A stretch of DNA of 64,000 nucleotides, taken from assembly GCF_001667885.1 (NCBI RefSeq), contig NZ_LZJW01000019.1, positions 124,001 to 188,000 on the forward strand. The letters are read 5' to 3'. Every line of letters starts with the position of its first letter. Within the stretch, counting starts at the first letter, position 1. The DNA comes from Mycobacterium scrofulaceum. GTDB taxonomy: Bacteria; Actinomycetota; Actinomycetes; Mycobacteriales; Mycobacteriaceae. Under the pieces are notes generated by a model, which did not search any database, was not told where the DNA came from, and saw only the letters and a program-made list of their open reading frames with translations. The position numbers and the translations under genes are program-made. Of this stretch, positions 1-9,788 are shown in pieces.

Positions 1-31
1 CCCGTAACTCGCTTCTGCCGGAATCGCCGTC

Positions 32-457
32 GTGTGGGACAGTGGAAGAATGACGCGCGGCTCCGAGTTGGGGTTCGACGATGATGGCAGGCCGATCCTC
101 ATCACCGCCGCCGCTCCCTCCTACGAAGAACAGCACCGGGCACGGGTGCGTAAGTACCTGACGCTGATGGGTTTCCGGATTCCGGCGCTCATCCTGGCCG
201 CCGTCGCCTACGGCGCCTGGCACAACGGTCTCATCTCGCTGGCGATCGTGGCCCTGTCGATCCCGTTGCCGTGGATGGCCGTGCTGATCGCCAACGACCG
301 GCCGCCGCGCAGCGCCGACGAACCGCGGCGATTCGACGACGGCCGGCGGCGCACCCCGCTGTTCCCGACCGCCGAGCGCCTGGCGCTCGAGTCCCGGCGC
401 CACCCGCAACCGGGCTGGCCCCCGGGCCCGGGCGGCGACATCGGTCAGGCGCGCTGA
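32..457 (+). CDS. DUF3099 family membrane protein (Rv2709-like)
   Basis: Small membrane protein of unknown function, about 141 residues from the GTG at 32. An ATG at 50 is an alternative start, but its purine-rich stretch touches the start codon, so the true start is open. The core shows a short soluble lead (LITAAAPSYEEQHRARVRKY), then two closely spaced hydrophobic segments around residues 48-65 and 67-86, and a polar Pro/Arg-rich tail. That arrangement is typical of actinobacterial DUF3099. It lies directly upstream of sigB in the same direction, as remembered for Rv2709 in M. tuberculosis. The 150-bp gap with its own sigB promoter argues against obligatory co-transcription. Confidence 0.8.
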   Translation: MWDSGRMTRGSELGFDDDGRPILITAAAPSYEEQHRARVRKYLTLMGFRIPALILAAVAYGAWHNGLISLAIVALSIPLPWMAVLIANDRPPRSADEPRRFDDGRRRTPLFPTAERLALESRRHPQPGWPPGPGGDIGQAR

Positions 458-541
458 GAAGCGACTGCTCCGACTTCTCAGGACATTCTCAGGTCGGCGG
501 CACATTTGTGCACGTCAAGACGTGTGAGATCACAAACCGCT

Positions 542-568
542 GGGAACTCTCAGGGCTGGTCCGTCGTT
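542..568 (+). promoter_or_regulatory. SigE/SigH-type promoter of sigB
   Basis: GGGAAC at 542-547 and CGTT at 565-568 are separated by exactly 17 nt. This matches the GGAAC / CGTT pattern of mycobacterial ECF sigma factors SigE and SigH, which are known to drive sigB. The predicted transcript would begin near 575 and leave a leader of roughly 30 nt with the GGGAGG ribosome site. Confidence 0.75.
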
Positions 569-606
569 GAACTCGATGACAGCACAAAGCCGAATGGGAG
601 GTCGCT

Positions 607-1566
607 ATGGCGAACGCCAGCACGAGCAGATTTGACGGCGATCTGGATGCTCAGAGCCCCGCAGCGGACCTCGTGCGCGTTTATCTCAATGGCATCGGGA
701 AGACGGCACTGCTGAACGCGGCGGGCGAAGTTGAACTGGCCAAGCGCATCGAGGCCGGGCTCTACGCCGAGCACCTGCTCGAAACCCGCAAGCGCCTCGG
801 GGAGAACCGCCGACGCGACCTCGAGGCCGTGGTGCGCGACGGCCAGGCCGCCCGCCGTCACCTGCTCGAAGCGAACCTGCGGCTGGTGGTGTCGCTGGCC
901 AAGCGCTACACCGGTCGCGGCATGCCGCTGCTGGACTTGATCCAGGAGGGCAACCTGGGGCTGATCCGCGCGATGGAAAAGTTCGACTACACAAAGGGTT
1001 TCAAGTTCTCCACGTACGCCACGTGGTGGATCCGTCAGGCCATCACCCGCGGCATGGCCGACCAGAGCCGCACCATCCGCCTGCCCGTGCACCTGGTTGA
1101 GCAGGTCAACAAGCTGGCGCGGATCAAGCGGGAGATGCACCAGAACCTGGGCCGCGAGGCCACCGACGAGGAACTGGCCGCCGAGTCCGGCATCCCGGTC
1201 GAGAAGATCAACGACCTGCTCGAGCACAGCCGCGACCCGGTAAGCCTGGACATGCCGGTGGGCTCCGAAGAGGAGGCCCCGCTGGGCGACTTCATCGAGG
1301 ACGCCGAGGCGATGTCCGCCGAGAACGCGGTGATCGCCGAGCTGCTGCACACCGACATCCGCAGCGTGCTCGCCACTCTCGACGAGCGTGAGCACCAGGT
1401 GATCCGGCTGCGTTTTGGCTTGGACGACGGCCAGCCGCGCACCCTGGACCAGATCGGCAAGCTGTTCGGCCTGTCGCGTGAGCGGGTCCGCCAGATCGAG
1501 CGGGACGTAATGTCCAAACTGCGCCACGGCGAGCGCGCCGACCGGCTACGGTCGTACGCAAGCTAG
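607..1566 (+). CDS. sigB: RNA polymerase sigma factor SigB
   Basis: Group 2 (non-essential principal-like) sigma factor that redirects RNA polymerase to stress and stationary-phase genes. The 319-residue product has region 1.2 ([16 protein letters not shown]), regions 2.1-2.4 ([35 protein letters not shown]), region 3, and region 4.2 with the recognition helix ([18 protein letters not shown]). It lacks the long N-terminal extension of SigA. The ATG at 607 has GGGAGG eight bases upstream. It stands ahead of ideR, as in M. tuberculosis, and is served by an ECF-type promoter at 542-568, so it sits downstream of SigE/SigH in the stress cascade. Confidence 0.97.
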   Translation: MANASTSRFDGDLDAQSPAADLVRVYLNGIGKTALLNAAGEVELAKRIEAGLYAEHLLETRKRLGENRRRDLEAVVRDGQAARRHLLEANLRLVVSLAKRYTGRGMPLLDLIQEGNLGLIRAMEKFDYTKGFKFSTYATWWIRQAITRGMADQSRTIRLPVHLVEQVNKLARIKREMHQNLGREATDEELAAESGIPVEKINDLLEHSRDPVSLDMPVGSEEEAPLGDFIEDAEAMSAENAVIAELLHTDIRSVLATLDEREHQVIRLRFGLDDGQPRTLDQIGKLFGLSRERVRQIERDVMSKLRHGERADRLRSYAS

Positions 1567-1590
1567 GACCCCTGAGCTAGTAGCACGACT

Positions 1591-1620
1591 GTATGCCCGC
1601 CGCGGACGCGGCGGGCATAC
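1591..1620 (+). terminator. Perfect hairpin terminator after sigB
   Basis: A 14-bp perfect inverted repeat (1591-1604 with 1607-1620) with a 2-nt centre lies 24 bp beyond the sigB stop and before ideR. It has no T-tract, as is usual for mycobacterial intrinsic terminators. It probably separates sigB from ideR transcription. Confidence 0.75.
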
Positions 1621-1692
1621 TGCTTGTCGGGGAAGCGTTACACCCATTCACGCAGCTGGCCAAGTAGACTCGGCGTCGATGGAAGGTGCTGA

Positions 1693-2382
1693 ATGAACGA
1701 CCTGGTTGACACCACCGAGATGTACTTGCGGACCATCTACGACCTCGAAGAAGAGGGCGTGACGCCGCTTCGGGCCCGGATCGCCGAGCGCCTCGACCAG
1801 AGCGGGCCGACTGTCAGCCAAACCGTATCCCGCATGGAGCGCGACGGGCTGCTGCACGTCGCCGGCGACCGGCACCTCGAGCTCACCGACAAGGGCCGCG
1901 CGCTGGCCATCGCCGTCATGCGCAAGCACCGCCTCGCCGAGCGGTTGCTCGTCGACGTCATCGGTGTTCCCTGGGAGGAAGTGCACGCCGAGGCCTGCCG
2001 GTGGGAGCACGTGATGAGCGAGGACGTCGAGCGGCGGCTGGTGAAGGTGCTCAACCACCCGACCACCTCCCCCTTCGGCAACCCGATCCCCGGGCTCCTG
2101 GACCTGGGCGTCGGCCCCGAGTCGGGCGCCGACGACGCCAACCTCGTCCGGCTGACCGAGCTGCCGCCCGGCTCGCCGGTGGCCGTCGTGGTCCGCCAGC
2201 TGACCGAACACGTGCAGGGCGACATCGACCTGATCACCCGCCTGAAGGACGCCGGCGTCGTCCCCAATGCCCGGGTGACCGTCGAGACCGGACCGGCCGG
2301 GGTGACCATCGTCATCCCGGGGCATGAGAACGTCACCCTGCCGCACGAGATGGCGCACGCCGTCAAGGTCGAGAAGGTCTGA
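1693..2382 (+). CDS. ideR: Iron-dependent repressor IdeR
   Basis: DtxR-family metalloregulator that, with Fe(II) bound, represses siderophore synthesis and uptake genes and activates iron storage. Domain order is a winged helix (about 1-73), a metal/dimer domain (74-140) and a C-terminal SH3-like domain (about 150-229). The metal ligands are all visible: Met10, Cys102, Glu105 and His106 at one site; His79, Glu83 and His98 at the other. The start ATG has GGAAGG seven bases upstream. Its position directly after sigB is the conserved actinobacterial arrangement. No clear 19-bp iron box was seen in its upstream region. Confidence 0.97.
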   Translation: MNDLVDTTEMYLRTIYDLEEEGVTPLRARIAERLDQSGPTVSQTVSRMERDGLLHVAGDRHLELTDKGRALAIAVMRKHRLAERLLVDVIGVPWEEVHAEACRWEHVMSEDVERRLVKVLNHPTTSPFGNPIPGLLDLGVGPESGADDANLVRLTELPPGSPVAVVVRQLTEHVQGDIDLITRLKDAGVVPNARVTVETGPAGVTIVIPGHENVTLPHEMAHAVKVEKV

Positions 2383-2401
2383 CCGCCGGCCTGTCGCCGG
2401 G

Positions 2402-3460
2402 CTACCCCGCCCGGCGCCCGAACGGCCGCCGCGGCGGTAACCGCACCCCGAGCTGCTTGGCCAGCCGGTAGCCGGTGAGCGCCAAATCCCGGATGTCTTC
2501 CGGCCTCAGCCCCGATTGCAGCGCGGTGTCCAGCATGCCCGCCATCCGATGCTCGGGATCGCAGCGCAGCGCGGCCTCCAGCGACACCCCGGCCAGCGGC
2601 CCGTCGCCGCGGGCGTAGGCGCTGAACGCGAGCAGTACCAGCGCCTCGACCCGCGACGGCGGGGGCAGGGTGCGCGCCAGCAACGCCCACAACGTTTCCG
2701 CCTCGCCGGCGTTCTCGCCGACCGCCAGGGCGTAGAGGATGTCGCGCACCTGCGCGTCGCTCAGCGCGCAGCTCAGCTTGGCCAGCTGGGTCGAGGACAG
2801 CGCACCGCCGGCGGCGACACGGGTTGCGGATGTCATCGCGTGTCTGACGTCGGCCCGGGCCCGCCGGGCCGGATCCGCGCGCTGGGCCGCGAGGCGCCGC
2901 GTCGCGTACCGGTCGATCACCCCGGTCAGTGCGGCGCTGCGCGCCGCGTCCTCGACCGCGATGACGGCCTGCAGGTCGGCGCGTCGCGCGTAGAGCCGCC
3001 TACCGTCGAGCACCGCCGCGGCCGCCAGCGGTGACGCGGATGGGTCGTCGACCACGCCGCTCGAACCGCACCCGTCCACGCAGTGCCAGCGGCCGCCGAG
3101 CGCGACGCGGTCCACCACATGGGCGGCCCACAGCTCGATGCCGTTGTGCGCCAAGGAGTTTGCCAGCGCTTCGCACAGCCGCCGGTAATCCTCGTTGCAG
3201 CTGGGGCAGTGCGCCCCCTCCTCGTTGACGATCACCACGATCGCGGCGTCGGGACGTGCCGCGGCGGCGACGTCGGCCAGGTGCCCGACCCGGCCGGTGA
3301 GTTCGTCGGACAGGTCGACCCGCATCACCGCCCCCAGGTCGCCGCCGTCCAAAGACACCAATACCAATGAATTTTCGGGAACGAAGCCGAGAACGGCCGG
3401 CAGCGCGGCGATGAGTGCGCCGGGCCGGTTCAGTTTGAAGTCAGGTCGATGCGTCGTCAT
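2402..3460 (-). CDS. DUF4192 domain protein (Rv2712c-like)
   Basis: Conserved actinobacterial protein of unknown function, about 352 residues from the ATG at 3460 (MTTHRPDFKLNRPG). A longer reading to 3586 would run into the divergent sthA start at 3572 and is not preferred. The N-terminal stretch, with a predicted strand-rich fold (VLGFVPENSLVLVSL), and the Cys clusters HCPSC and HCVDGC (residues about 85-140) are typical of DUF4192 and could bind metal. It is convergent with ideR (19-bp gap) and divergent from sthA. Nothing visible tells its biochemical role. Confidence 0.85.
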   Translation of the reverse strand: MTTHRPDFKLNRPGALIAALPAVLGFVPENSLVLVSLDGGDLGAVMRVDLSDELTGRVGHLADVAAAARPDAAIVVIVNEEGAHCPSCNEDYRRLCEALANSLAHNGIELWAAHVVDRVALGGRWHCVDGCGSSGVVDDPSASPLAAAAVLDGRRLYARRADLQAVIAVEDAARSAALTGVIDRYATRRLAAQRADPARRARADVRHAMTSATRVAAGGALSSTQLAKLSCALSDAQVRDILYALAVGENAGEAETLWALLARTLPPPSRVEALVLLAFSAYARGDGPLAGVSLEAALRCDPEHRMAGMLDTALQSGLRPEDIRDLALTGYRLAKQLGVRLPPRRPFGRRAG

Positions 3461-3571
3461 GGGCACCACGCTGACGGCCATTACCGTCAGCCGGTGCTCG
3501 CGGGAACAGGCGGAATCCCGCGGCTGTGAATGAACCCAGCACTGTGAGTGCTGCTGATCTACTGTTACTCC

Positions 3572-4987
3572 ATGAGTTCGGCGCAAGAGTACGACATGGT
3601 GGTCATCGGTTCGGGGCCCGGCGGCCAGAAGGCCGCCATCGCGTCGGCCAAGCTCGGCAAGTCGGTCGCGGTCGTCGAACGCGGCCAGATGCTCGGTGGG
3701 GTGTGCGTCCAGACCGGCACCATCCCGTCAAAGACGTTGCGCGAGGCCGTCCTTTACCTCACCGGCATGAGCCAGCGTGAGCTGTACGGCGCAAGCTACC
3801 GCGTCAAGGAGAAGATCACCCCGGCCGACCTGCTGGCCCGCACGCAGCACGTGATCGGCAAGGAGGTCGACGTGGTGCGCAACCAGCTGATGCGCAACCG
3901 CATCGACCTGTTGCTGGGTCACGGCCGGTTCGTCGACCCGCACACCATCGAGGTCGAAGACCCCTCCCGTCGCGAAAAACTCACCGTCAGCGGCAAACAC
4001 ATCGTCATCGCCACCGGGACCCGGCCGGCGCGGCCGTCCGGCGTGGAGTTCGACGAGGAGCGGGTGCTCGACTCCGACGGCATCCTCGACCTCAAGTCGC
4101 TGCCCACCTCGATGGTGGTGGTCGGCGCCGGGGTGATCGGCATCGAATACGCCTCGATGTTCGCCGCGCTGGGCACCAAGGTCACGGTCGTGGAGAAGCG
4201 CAGCGACATGCTGGACTTCTGCGACCCCGAGGTCGTGGAGGCCCTGAAGTTCCACCTGCGCGACCTCGCGGTGACGTTCCGGTTCGGCGAGGAGGTGACC
4301 GCGGTCGACGTCGGCGCGGCGGGCACCGTCACCACGTTGGCCAGCGGCAAGCAGATCCCCGCCGAGACGGTGATGTATTCCGCTGGGCGCCAAGGGCAGA
4401 CCGACCACCTCGACCTGCACAACGCCGAACTGGAGGCCGACAACCGCGGCCGGATCTTCGTCGACGACTTCTTCCAGACCAAGGTGCCGCACATCTACGC
4501 CGTCGGCGACGTCATCGGCTTCCCCGCGCTCGCCGCGACCTCCATGGAACAGGGCCGGCTGGCCGCCTACCACGCCTTCGGGGAGCCGACCGACGGCATC
4601 ACCGAACTGCAGCCGATCGGCATCTACTCGATCCCCGAGGTCTCTTACGTGGGGGCCACCGAGGTCGAACTGACCAAGAACGCGATCCCCTACGAGGTCG
4701 GGGTGGCCCGCTACCGGGAGCTGGCCCGCGGCCAGATCGCCGGCGACTCCTACGGGATGCTCAAGCTGCTGGTGTCCACCGAGGACCTCAAGCTGCTGGG
4801 CGTGCACATCTTCGGCACCAGCGCCACCGAGATGGTGCACATCGGGCAAGCCGTGATGGGCTGCGGCGGCACCGTCGAATACCTGGTGGACGCCGTGTTC
4901 AACTACCCCACTTTTTCCGAGGCCTACAAGGTGGCCGCGCTCGACGTGATGAACAAAGTGCGGGCGCTCAACCAGTTCCGCCACTAA
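3572..4987 (+). CDS. sthA: Soluble pyridine nucleotide transhydrogenase
   Basis: FAD-dependent enzyme that transfers hydride between NADPH and NAD+ in the cytosol. The 471-residue product has the N-terminal FAD dinucleotide fold ([17 protein letters not shown], residues about 13-29), the central NAD(P) fold ([17 protein letters not shown]) and a C-terminal dimerisation domain. At the place where lipoamide dehydrogenases carry CxxxxC it reads [13 protein letters not shown], so the second redox cysteine is missing. That is the hallmark of SthA against other flavoprotein disulfide reductases. The start at MSSAQEYD is preferred over an in-frame ATG 24 bp upstream. Its stop overlaps the convergent protease gene by 4 bp. 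Confidence 0.95.
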   Translation: MSSAQEYDMVVIGSGPGGQKAAIASAKLGKSVAVVERGQMLGGVCVQTGTIPSKTLREAVLYLTGMSQRELYGASYRVKEKITPADLLARTQHVIGKEVDVVRNQLMRNRIDLLLGHGRFVDPHTIEVEDPSRREKLTVSGKHIVIATGTRPARPSGVEFDEERVLDSDGILDLKSLPTSMVVVGAGVIGIEYASMFAALGTKVTVVEKRSDMLDFCDPEVVEALKFHLRDLAVTFRFGEEVTAVDVGAAGTVTTLASGKQIPAETVMYSAGRQGQTDHLDLHNAELEADNRGRIFVDDFFQTKVPHIYAVGDVIGFPALAATSMEQGRLAAYHAFGEPTDGITELQPIGIYSIPEVSYVGATEVELTKNAIPYEVGVARYRELARGQIAGDSYGMLKLLVSTEDLKLLGVHIFGTSATEMVHIGQAVMGCGGTVEYLVDAVFNYPTFSEAYKVAALDVMNKVRALNQFRH

Positions 4988-5823
4988 CAGCTGTCGTCGA
5001 GTTCTCCGGGAACCGGATCGCCGGGGCCGCCGGCGTCGGCGCGGGCCAGCAACTGCGCGGTTCGCGCGTCGAACGGCGCCGAATACGACACGTTCGCGGC
5101 GCAGCCGCCGCGCTCGAAACCACCGATCACCCCGGTGAGGGTGGTGCCGCTCACCCAGGGCGCGCCGCTGGTGCCGTCCACCAGGCCCTCGCACGGGAAC
5201 AACGGGAAACCTCCCTCGGTCACCGACGTGCTGGCCTGACACCCGATGGGCGAGCCGCCCACGCCGGCCGGATAGCCCATCACGGTGACGTGGCTGCCGG
5301 GCGGCGGCGTCGTGCCCAGCGTCAGCGCCAGGCCCGCTCGGGCCTCCACCGAACCCCCGGCGTCGTTGCTCAGCCGCGCGATCGCGTAGTCCGCGTTGGG
5401 ATCCTTGCTCGCGCTCCAGCGCGGATCCAGGTAGACGGCGTCGGCCTTCCAGATGTCGGCCGGGGCCGGCGGCGCGTCCCCGGCGAAGCCCGGCACGAAG
5501 GTGATCTTGGAGGCCCCGGCCAGGCAGTGCGCCGCCGTCATCATCAGGTTGCCGCCGGTCGAATGCACCACCGAGCCCGTGCACACGTGCAGCGGCCCAC
5601 CGTCGATGAAGATGGCGCCGACGCGCTTGTCCGGGTCCACCGGCCCCGCCACCGCCTTTTGCTGCGGCTGGCCCAGGCGCTGCGCCGGCGCGCTGGTGCG
5701 CACCGCGGGCTCCGGCGGGGCCGCCGCACGATCGTGCGGCGGCCGCTTGCACGACGTCTCCGACGTCGCCACGGCGACCACCAGGCACAGCAACAGGGTC
5801 GGTACGCGCATCGGTTTCATCAT
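4984..5823 (-). CDS. Secreted trypsin-like serine protease
   Basis: Predicted exported S1/V8-type serine protease of about 279 residues. The N terminus has a short basic lead and a hydrophobic stretch ([15 protein letters not shown]), then a Cys (TSETSC) that could be a poor lipobox but lacks Leu at -3. A Pro/Ala-rich linker follows. The triad is visible: His99 in TAAHC, Asp145 in NADYAI and Ser219 in GTSGAP, with Cys81 placed to pair with Cys100. Starts at 5832, 5820 and 5811 are equally possible. Convergent with sthA. I do not recall a gene here in M. tuberculosis, so it looks like an accessory insertion; the substrate is unknown. Confidence 0.8.
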   Translation of the reverse strand: MMKPMRVPTLLLCLVVAVATSETSCKRPPHDRAAAPPEPAVRTSAPAQRLGQPQQKAVAGPVDPDKRVGAIFIDGGPLHVCTGSVVHSTGGNLMMTAAHCLAGASKITFVPGFAGDAPPAPADIWKADAVYLDPRWSASKDPNADYAIARLSNDAGGSVEARAGLALTLGTTPPPGSHVTVMGYPAGVGGSPIGCQASTSVTEGGFPLFPCEGLVDGTSGAPWVSGTTLTGVIGGFERGGCAANVSYSAPFDARTAQLLARADAGGPGDPVPGELDDSC

Positions 5824-6009
5824 GCCTGACATGGGCGTGGCGAGCAGTTCCGACGCGTCGCCGCGCACACCGCTCGCGGCCGCCGCCCACCGGCGTGTTC
5901 GCTTGCGGATTAAACGCGAACTTCACACCGCTGTTCGATTTTGGTGCCCACCGATTCGGGGGACACTGGTAGGGCACCATGGATGGACCCTCGAGAGGAG
6001 GCGATCCCG

Positions 6010-6981
6010 ATGGCTAGTCAGGAAGCGCAGGAGCAGCACTACCAGCCCGGACAGGCCGGCATGTACGAGCTCGAGCTGCCGGCGCCGCAGTTGTCGACCT
6101 CGGATGGCCGCGGCCCGGTGCTGGTGCACGCGTTGGAGGGTTTTTCGGACGCCGGTCACGCGATCCGGCTGGCCTCCTCGCACCTCAAGGCGGCGCTGGA
6201 CACCGAGCTGGTGGCCTCGTTCGCCATCGACGAGCTGCTGGATTACCGGTCGCGGCGGCCGCTGATGACGTTCAAAACCGATCACTTCACGAATTACGAC
6301 GAGCCGGAACTGAGCTTGTACGCGTTGCGGGACACGATCGGCACCCCGTTTCTGCTGCTCGCCGGGATGGAACCGGATCTGAAGTGGGAGCGCTTCATCA
6401 CCGCGGTGCGCCTGCTCGCCGAGCGCCTGAACGTGCGCCAGACCATCGGCCTGGGCACCGTCCCGATGGCGGTGCCCCACACGCGGCCGATCACGATGAC
6501 CGCGCACTCCAACAATCCCGAGCTGATCGCCGAGTTCACCCCGTGGATCTCCGAGATCCAGGTCCCGGGCAGCGCGTCCAACCTGCTCGAATACCGGATG
6601 GCCCAGCACGGCCACGAGGTCGTCGGCTACACCGTGCACGTCCCGCACTACCTGACGCAGACCGACTACCCGGCCGCCGCCGAGGCGTTGCTCGAGCAGG
6701 TGGCCAAGATCGCGTCGCTCGAGCTACCGCTGACCGCGTTGACCGAAGCGGCGGCGGTGATACGGACCAAGATCGACGAGCAGGTCGAGGCCAGCGCGGA
6801 GGTTGCTCAGGTGGTGACCGCGCTCGAGCGCCAGTACGATGCCTTCATCGACGCTCAGGAAAACAGGTCGTTACTAACTCACGACGAGGACCTGCCTAGC
6901 GGCGACGAGCTTGGTGCCGAGTTCGAGCGATTCCTCGCCCAGGAGGCGGAGAAGAAGCGCGGCGACGACGACCAGGCCTGA
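6010..6981 (+). CDS. PAC2 family protein (Rv2714-like)
   Basis: Conserved mycobacterial protein of the PAC2 (proteasome assembly chaperone-like) superfamily, 323 residues. The fold is suggested by VLVHALEGFSDAGHAIRLAS near the N terminus and by the alternating strand/helix pattern through about residue 240. The C-terminal 80 residues are acidic and helix-prone. The ATG at 6010 follows AGAGGAGG with eight bases spacing, which decides it against the in-frame start at 5941. A 46-bp gap precedes the next gene, so the two are likely co-transcribed. Function is unproven; PAC2 proteins elsewhere are linked to protein or nucleotide-binding chaperone roles. Confidence 0.85.
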   Translation: MASQEAQEQHYQPGQAGMYELELPAPQLSTSDGRGPVLVHALEGFSDAGHAIRLASSHLKAALDTELVASFAIDELLDYRSRRPLMTFKTDHFTNYDEPELSLYALRDTIGTPFLLLAGMEPDLKWERFITAVRLLAERLNVRQTIGLGTVPMAVPHTRPITMTAHSNNPELIAEFTPWISEIQVPGSASNLLEYRMAQHGHEVVGYTVHVPHYLTQTDYPAAAEALLEQVAKIASLELPLTALTEAAAVIRTKIDEQVEASAEVAQVVTALERQYDAFIDAQENRSLLTHDEDLPSGDELGAEFERFLAQEAEKKRGDDDQA

Positions 6982-7027
6982 CCTTTCCACCCGGCCCTAA
7001 CCCCGGCCCGACCCGAAGGTTGGCGAG

Positions 7028-8059
7028 ATGACCGAGCGGAAGCGCAAGACCACTCTCCGCCCGGTGCGCGAGGTCGCGGCGCCCCGGCTCGAGTTTCGCA
7101 CCATCCACGGCTACCGGCGGGCCTACCGGATCGCCGGTGAGGGGCCCGCGATCCTGTTGGTCCACGGCATCGGGGACAACTCCACCACCTGGAACACCGT
7201 GCAGGCCAAGCTCGCTCAGCGGTTCACGGTGATCGCGCCGGACCTGCTCGGTCACGGGCGATCCGACAAGCCGCGCGCCGACTACTCCGTCGCCGCCTAC
7301 GCGAACGGGATGCGGGACCTGCTCAGCGTCCTCGACATCGAGCGGGTGACGGTCGTCGGTCATTCACTGGGCGGCGGCGTGGCCATGCAATTCGCCTACC
7401 AATTCCCGCATTTGGTCGACCGGCTCATCCTGGTCGCCGCCGGCGGCGTCACCAAGGACGTCAACGTCGCGCTCCGGCTCGCGTCGCTGCCGATGGGGAG
7501 CGAGGCCCTGGCCCTGCTGCGGCTCCCCCTCGTACTGCCGGCCGTGCAGCTGGCGGGCCGGATCGCCGGCTTGGCGATCGGATCGACCGGCCTGGGCCGC
7601 GACCTGCCCAACGTCCTGCGGATCCTCGACGACCTGCCGGAGCCCACGGCCTCGGCGGCCTTCAGCCGCACACTGCGCGCGGTGGTGGACTGGCGCGGGC
7701 AGATCGTCACCATGCTCGATCGTTGCTACCTGACCGAAGCGATCCCGGTGCAGATCGTATGGGGCACCAAGGATGTGGTGGTTCCCGTCCGACACGCGTG
7801 GATGGCGCACGCCGCGATGCCGGGCTCCCGCCTCGAGATCTTCCAAGGCTCCGGCCACTTCCCGTTCCACGACGACCCGGCCCGCTTCATCGACGTCGTC
7901 GAACGCTTCATCGATTCCACCGCTCCCGCCGAATACGACCAGGCCGCCCTGCGCGCGCTGCTGCGCAGCGGCGGCGGCGAGAAGGCCGTCAGCGGCCCCG
8001 CGCCCACCCGCGTCGCCGTGCTGAACGCGATGGGCTCCGACGAGCGCAGCGCCACCTGA
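7028..8059 (+). CDS. Alpha/beta-fold hydrolase (Rv2715-like)
   Basis: Cytosolic serine hydrolase of the alpha/beta fold, 343 residues. The oxyanion strand HGIGDNSTTW, nucleophile elbow GHSLGG (Ser113), acid in WGTKDVVVP (Asp249) and base in SGHFPF (His277) are all present and properly spaced. About 35 polar residues follow the core. The substrate cannot be read from sequence; ester, epoxide or C-C bond hydrolysis are all possible in this family. It follows the PAC2 gene and precedes the PhzF-like gene on the same strand. Confidence 0.9.
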   Translation: MTERKRKTTLRPVREVAAPRLEFRTIHGYRRAYRIAGEGPAILLVHGIGDNSTTWNTVQAKLAQRFTVIAPDLLGHGRSDKPRADYSVAAYANGMRDLLSVLDIERVTVVGHSLGGGVAMQFAYQFPHLVDRLILVAAGGVTKDVNVALRLASLPMGSEALALLRLPLVLPAVQLAGRIAGLAIGSTGLGRDLPNVLRILDDLPEPTASAAFSRTLRAVVDWRGQIVTMLDRCYLTEAIPVQIVWGTKDVVVPVRHAWMAHAAMPGSRLEIFQGSGHFPFHDDPARFIDVVERFIDSTAPAEYDQAALRALLRSGGGEKAVSGPAPTRVAVLNAMGSDERSAT

Positions 8060-8105
8060 ACCACCTTGATCGGTGCGGCCGCCCCGGGGGTCGTACAGTC
8101 GGTCC

Positions 8106-8792
8106 ATGAGGATCGACGTCACGGTGTTGCGGGTGTTCACCGATGCGGAAGGCAATTTCGGCAATCCGCTCGGGGTGGTGAACGCCGCCCACGTCGGGCC
8201 CGCCGACCGGCAACGGCTGGCGACGCAATTGGGGTACAGCGAAACGGTTTTCGTCGATCTCCCGCATGCCGGTTCGACGACCGCGCACGCCACCATCTAC
8301 ACCCCGCGGGTCCAGCTCGCGTTCGCCGGGCACCCCACGGTCGGCGCCTCGTGGTGGCTGCGGGAGAGCGGCACGCCGATCAACACCCTGCAGGTGCCGG
8401 CCGGCCTCGTGCAGGTGAGCTACGCCGGCGACCTCACCCTCGTCAGCGCCCGCTCGGACTGGGCGCCGGAGGTGGCCCTGCACGAATTCGATTCCGCCGC
8501 AGCGCTTCTCGCCGCCGATCAGGGCGATTTCCCCGACGACACGGCGCACTACCTGTGGGCCTGGACCGACCGGGCCGCCGGTGCCCTGCGCGCCCGCGGG
8601 TTTTTCGCGAGCCTCGGCGTGCCGGAGGACGAGGCGACCGGCTCGGCGGCGATGCGGATCACCGACTACCTCAGCCGCGACCTGCACATAACCCAGGGCC
8701 GCGGCTCGGTCATCGAGACGACCTGGAACGCCGAGGGCTGGGTGGGGGTGGCCGGGCGCGTCGTCAACGACGGTGTGCGACATCTGGACTGA
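8106..8792 (+). CDS. PhzF family isomerase-like protein (Rv2716-like)
   Basis: Protein of the phenazine-biosynthesis PhzF / diaminopimelate-epimerase-like fold, 228 residues from [12 protein letters not shown]. An in-frame ATG at 8073 would overlap the intergenic spacer and has no better ribosome site. Family signatures are FGNPLGVV near the N terminus, the conserved catalytic-type Glu in [16 protein letters not shown] and EDEATGSAA. At 228 residues it is a little short for the family (usually 260-290), with less sequence between the two halves. The reaction is unknown; mycobacteria do not make phenazines. Confidence 0.87.
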   Translation: MRIDVTVLRVFTDAEGNFGNPLGVVNAAHVGPADRQRLATQLGYSETVFVDLPHAGSTTAHATIYTPRVQLAFAGHPTVGASWWLRESGTPINTLQVPAGLVQVSYAGDLTLVSARSDWAPEVALHEFDSAAALLAADQGDFPDDTAHYLWAWTDRAAGALRARGFFASLGVPEDEATGSAAMRITDYLSRDLHITQGRGSVIETTWNAEGWVGVAGRVVNDGVRHLD

Positions 8793-8806
8793 CGGCCGGC
8801 CCGCGC

Positions 8807-9292
8807 TCAGCTCTTCCGGCGCAGCACCGCGGCGAGGTGGTGCTGCAAGGGCTGCCCGACGGCGCCCATCCGCACCGAATACGACAGTTCGTCGCCGTCG
8901 ACGCGCAACGAACGGCCAAGGGCGGTCACCTCTTTGGCGGTCGGGGTGAGGCCGACATCCGTGGTGGACAGCTCGATGTCGATCACGTCGTCGGTGACCG
9001 CGTAGGTGCCCACCTCGATCTCGGTGATGCCGCTCGGGTGGGCCAGCACCAGTTCGACGCGACCGGGCGCCGGCACGCGCAGGTAGCCGGTCTCGGCGTG
9101 CAACGGTTTGCCGTCTGCCGCCGCTTTGGTCTTTTGCCCGTACGCCAGGAACGGCTTACCGACGTGGGAGAACACGACCTCTTCGAGGTAGTCGAACGGC
9201 TCAATGGTCGGGTACTCGCCCGCGCCCTGGCCGGCCCAGGTGCCCAGCAGCGGCGCCAGGGCCGCGAGATCGGGATGCAAGTCGGGGGGCAT
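8807..9292 (-). CDS. Nitrobindin-type heme-binding beta-barrel protein
   Basis: 161-residue nitrobindin (THAP4-like/DUF1794) of the Rv2717c type. It shows the GTWAGQGAGEYPTI loop at residues 17-30 that covers the heme face, a run of alternating beta strands, and a C-terminal LQHHLAAVLRR segment that holds the proximal His in characterised family members. Known members bind ferric heme in a ten-stranded barrel and react with NO or peroxynitrite. It is convergent with the PhzF-like gene (14-bp gap) and lies downstream of nrdR on the minus strand. Confidence 0.92.
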   Translation of the reverse strand: MPPDLHPDLAALAPLLGTWAGQGAGEYPTIEPFDYLEEVVFSHVGKPFLAYGQKTKAAADGKPLHAETGYLRVPAPGRVELVLAHPSGITEIEVGTYAVTDDVIDIELSTTDVGLTPTAKEVTALGRSLRVDGDELSYSVRMGAVGQPLQHHLAAVLRRKS

Positions 9293-9323
9293 GAAACCGA
9301 GACTAGCCCCGCGGCGCGGGCCG

Positions 9324-9788
9324 TCAGCTCGGTGTCGTGACCTGTCGGTGTTCGCGCAGCGCCTGGATCTCGCGTTCGAAATCGTCCGCGGACTCGAACG
9401 AGCGATACACCGAAGCGAACCGCAGGTAGGCCACCTCGTCGAGGTCGCGCAGCGGGCCGAGGATGGCCAGACCCACCTCGTGGCTCGCGACCTCCGGCGA
9501 GCCCGCGGCCCGCACCGTGTCCTCGACCTGCTGGGCCAGCAGGTTCAGCGCGTCGTCGTCCACCTGGCGGCCCTGGCAGGCCCGGCGCACACCGCTGATG
9601 ACCTTCTCCCTGCTGAAGGGTTCGGTGACTCCGCTGCGTTTGACCACGGCCAGCACCGCGGTCTCCACGGTGGTGAAACGCCGCCCGCACTCGGGGCACG
9701 ATCGGCGACGCCGGATGGCCTGCCCCTCATCGGTTTCCCTCGAGTCGATCACCCGGGAATCGGGATGACGACAGAACGGGCAATGCAT
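9324..9788 (-). CDS. nrdR: Transcriptional repressor NrdR
   Basis: Represses ribonucleotide reductase genes in response to ATP/dATP. The 154-residue product starts with a four-Cys zinc ribbon (Cys3, Cys6, Cys31, Cys34: MHCPFC and CPECGRRF), followed by an ATP-cone domain (about 46-136; [22 protein letters not shown]). Length and order match the family. It precedes the nitrobindin gene by 31 bp and follows Rv2719c on the same strand, the usual mycobacterial arrangement. Its targets (nrd operons) are outside this window. Confidence 0.97.
   Translation of the reverse strand: MHCPFCRHPDSRVIDSRETDEGQAIRRRRSCPECGRRFTTVETAVLAVVKRSGVTEPFSREKVISGVRRACQGRQVDDDALNLLAQQVEDTVRAAGSPEVASHEVGLAILGPLRDLDEVAYLRFASVYRSFESADDFEREIQALREHRQVTTPS

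Noticed and set aside
1648..2358. 236-codon minus-strand ORF antisense to ideR
   Set aside because: ideR on the plus strand has all metal ligands and a ribosome site; the antisense frame shows no domain.
3728..5980. 750-codon minus-strand ORF across sthA and the protease
   Set aside because: It is antisense to sthA and out of frame with the protease; no domain can be recognised. Such frames are common in high-GC DNA.
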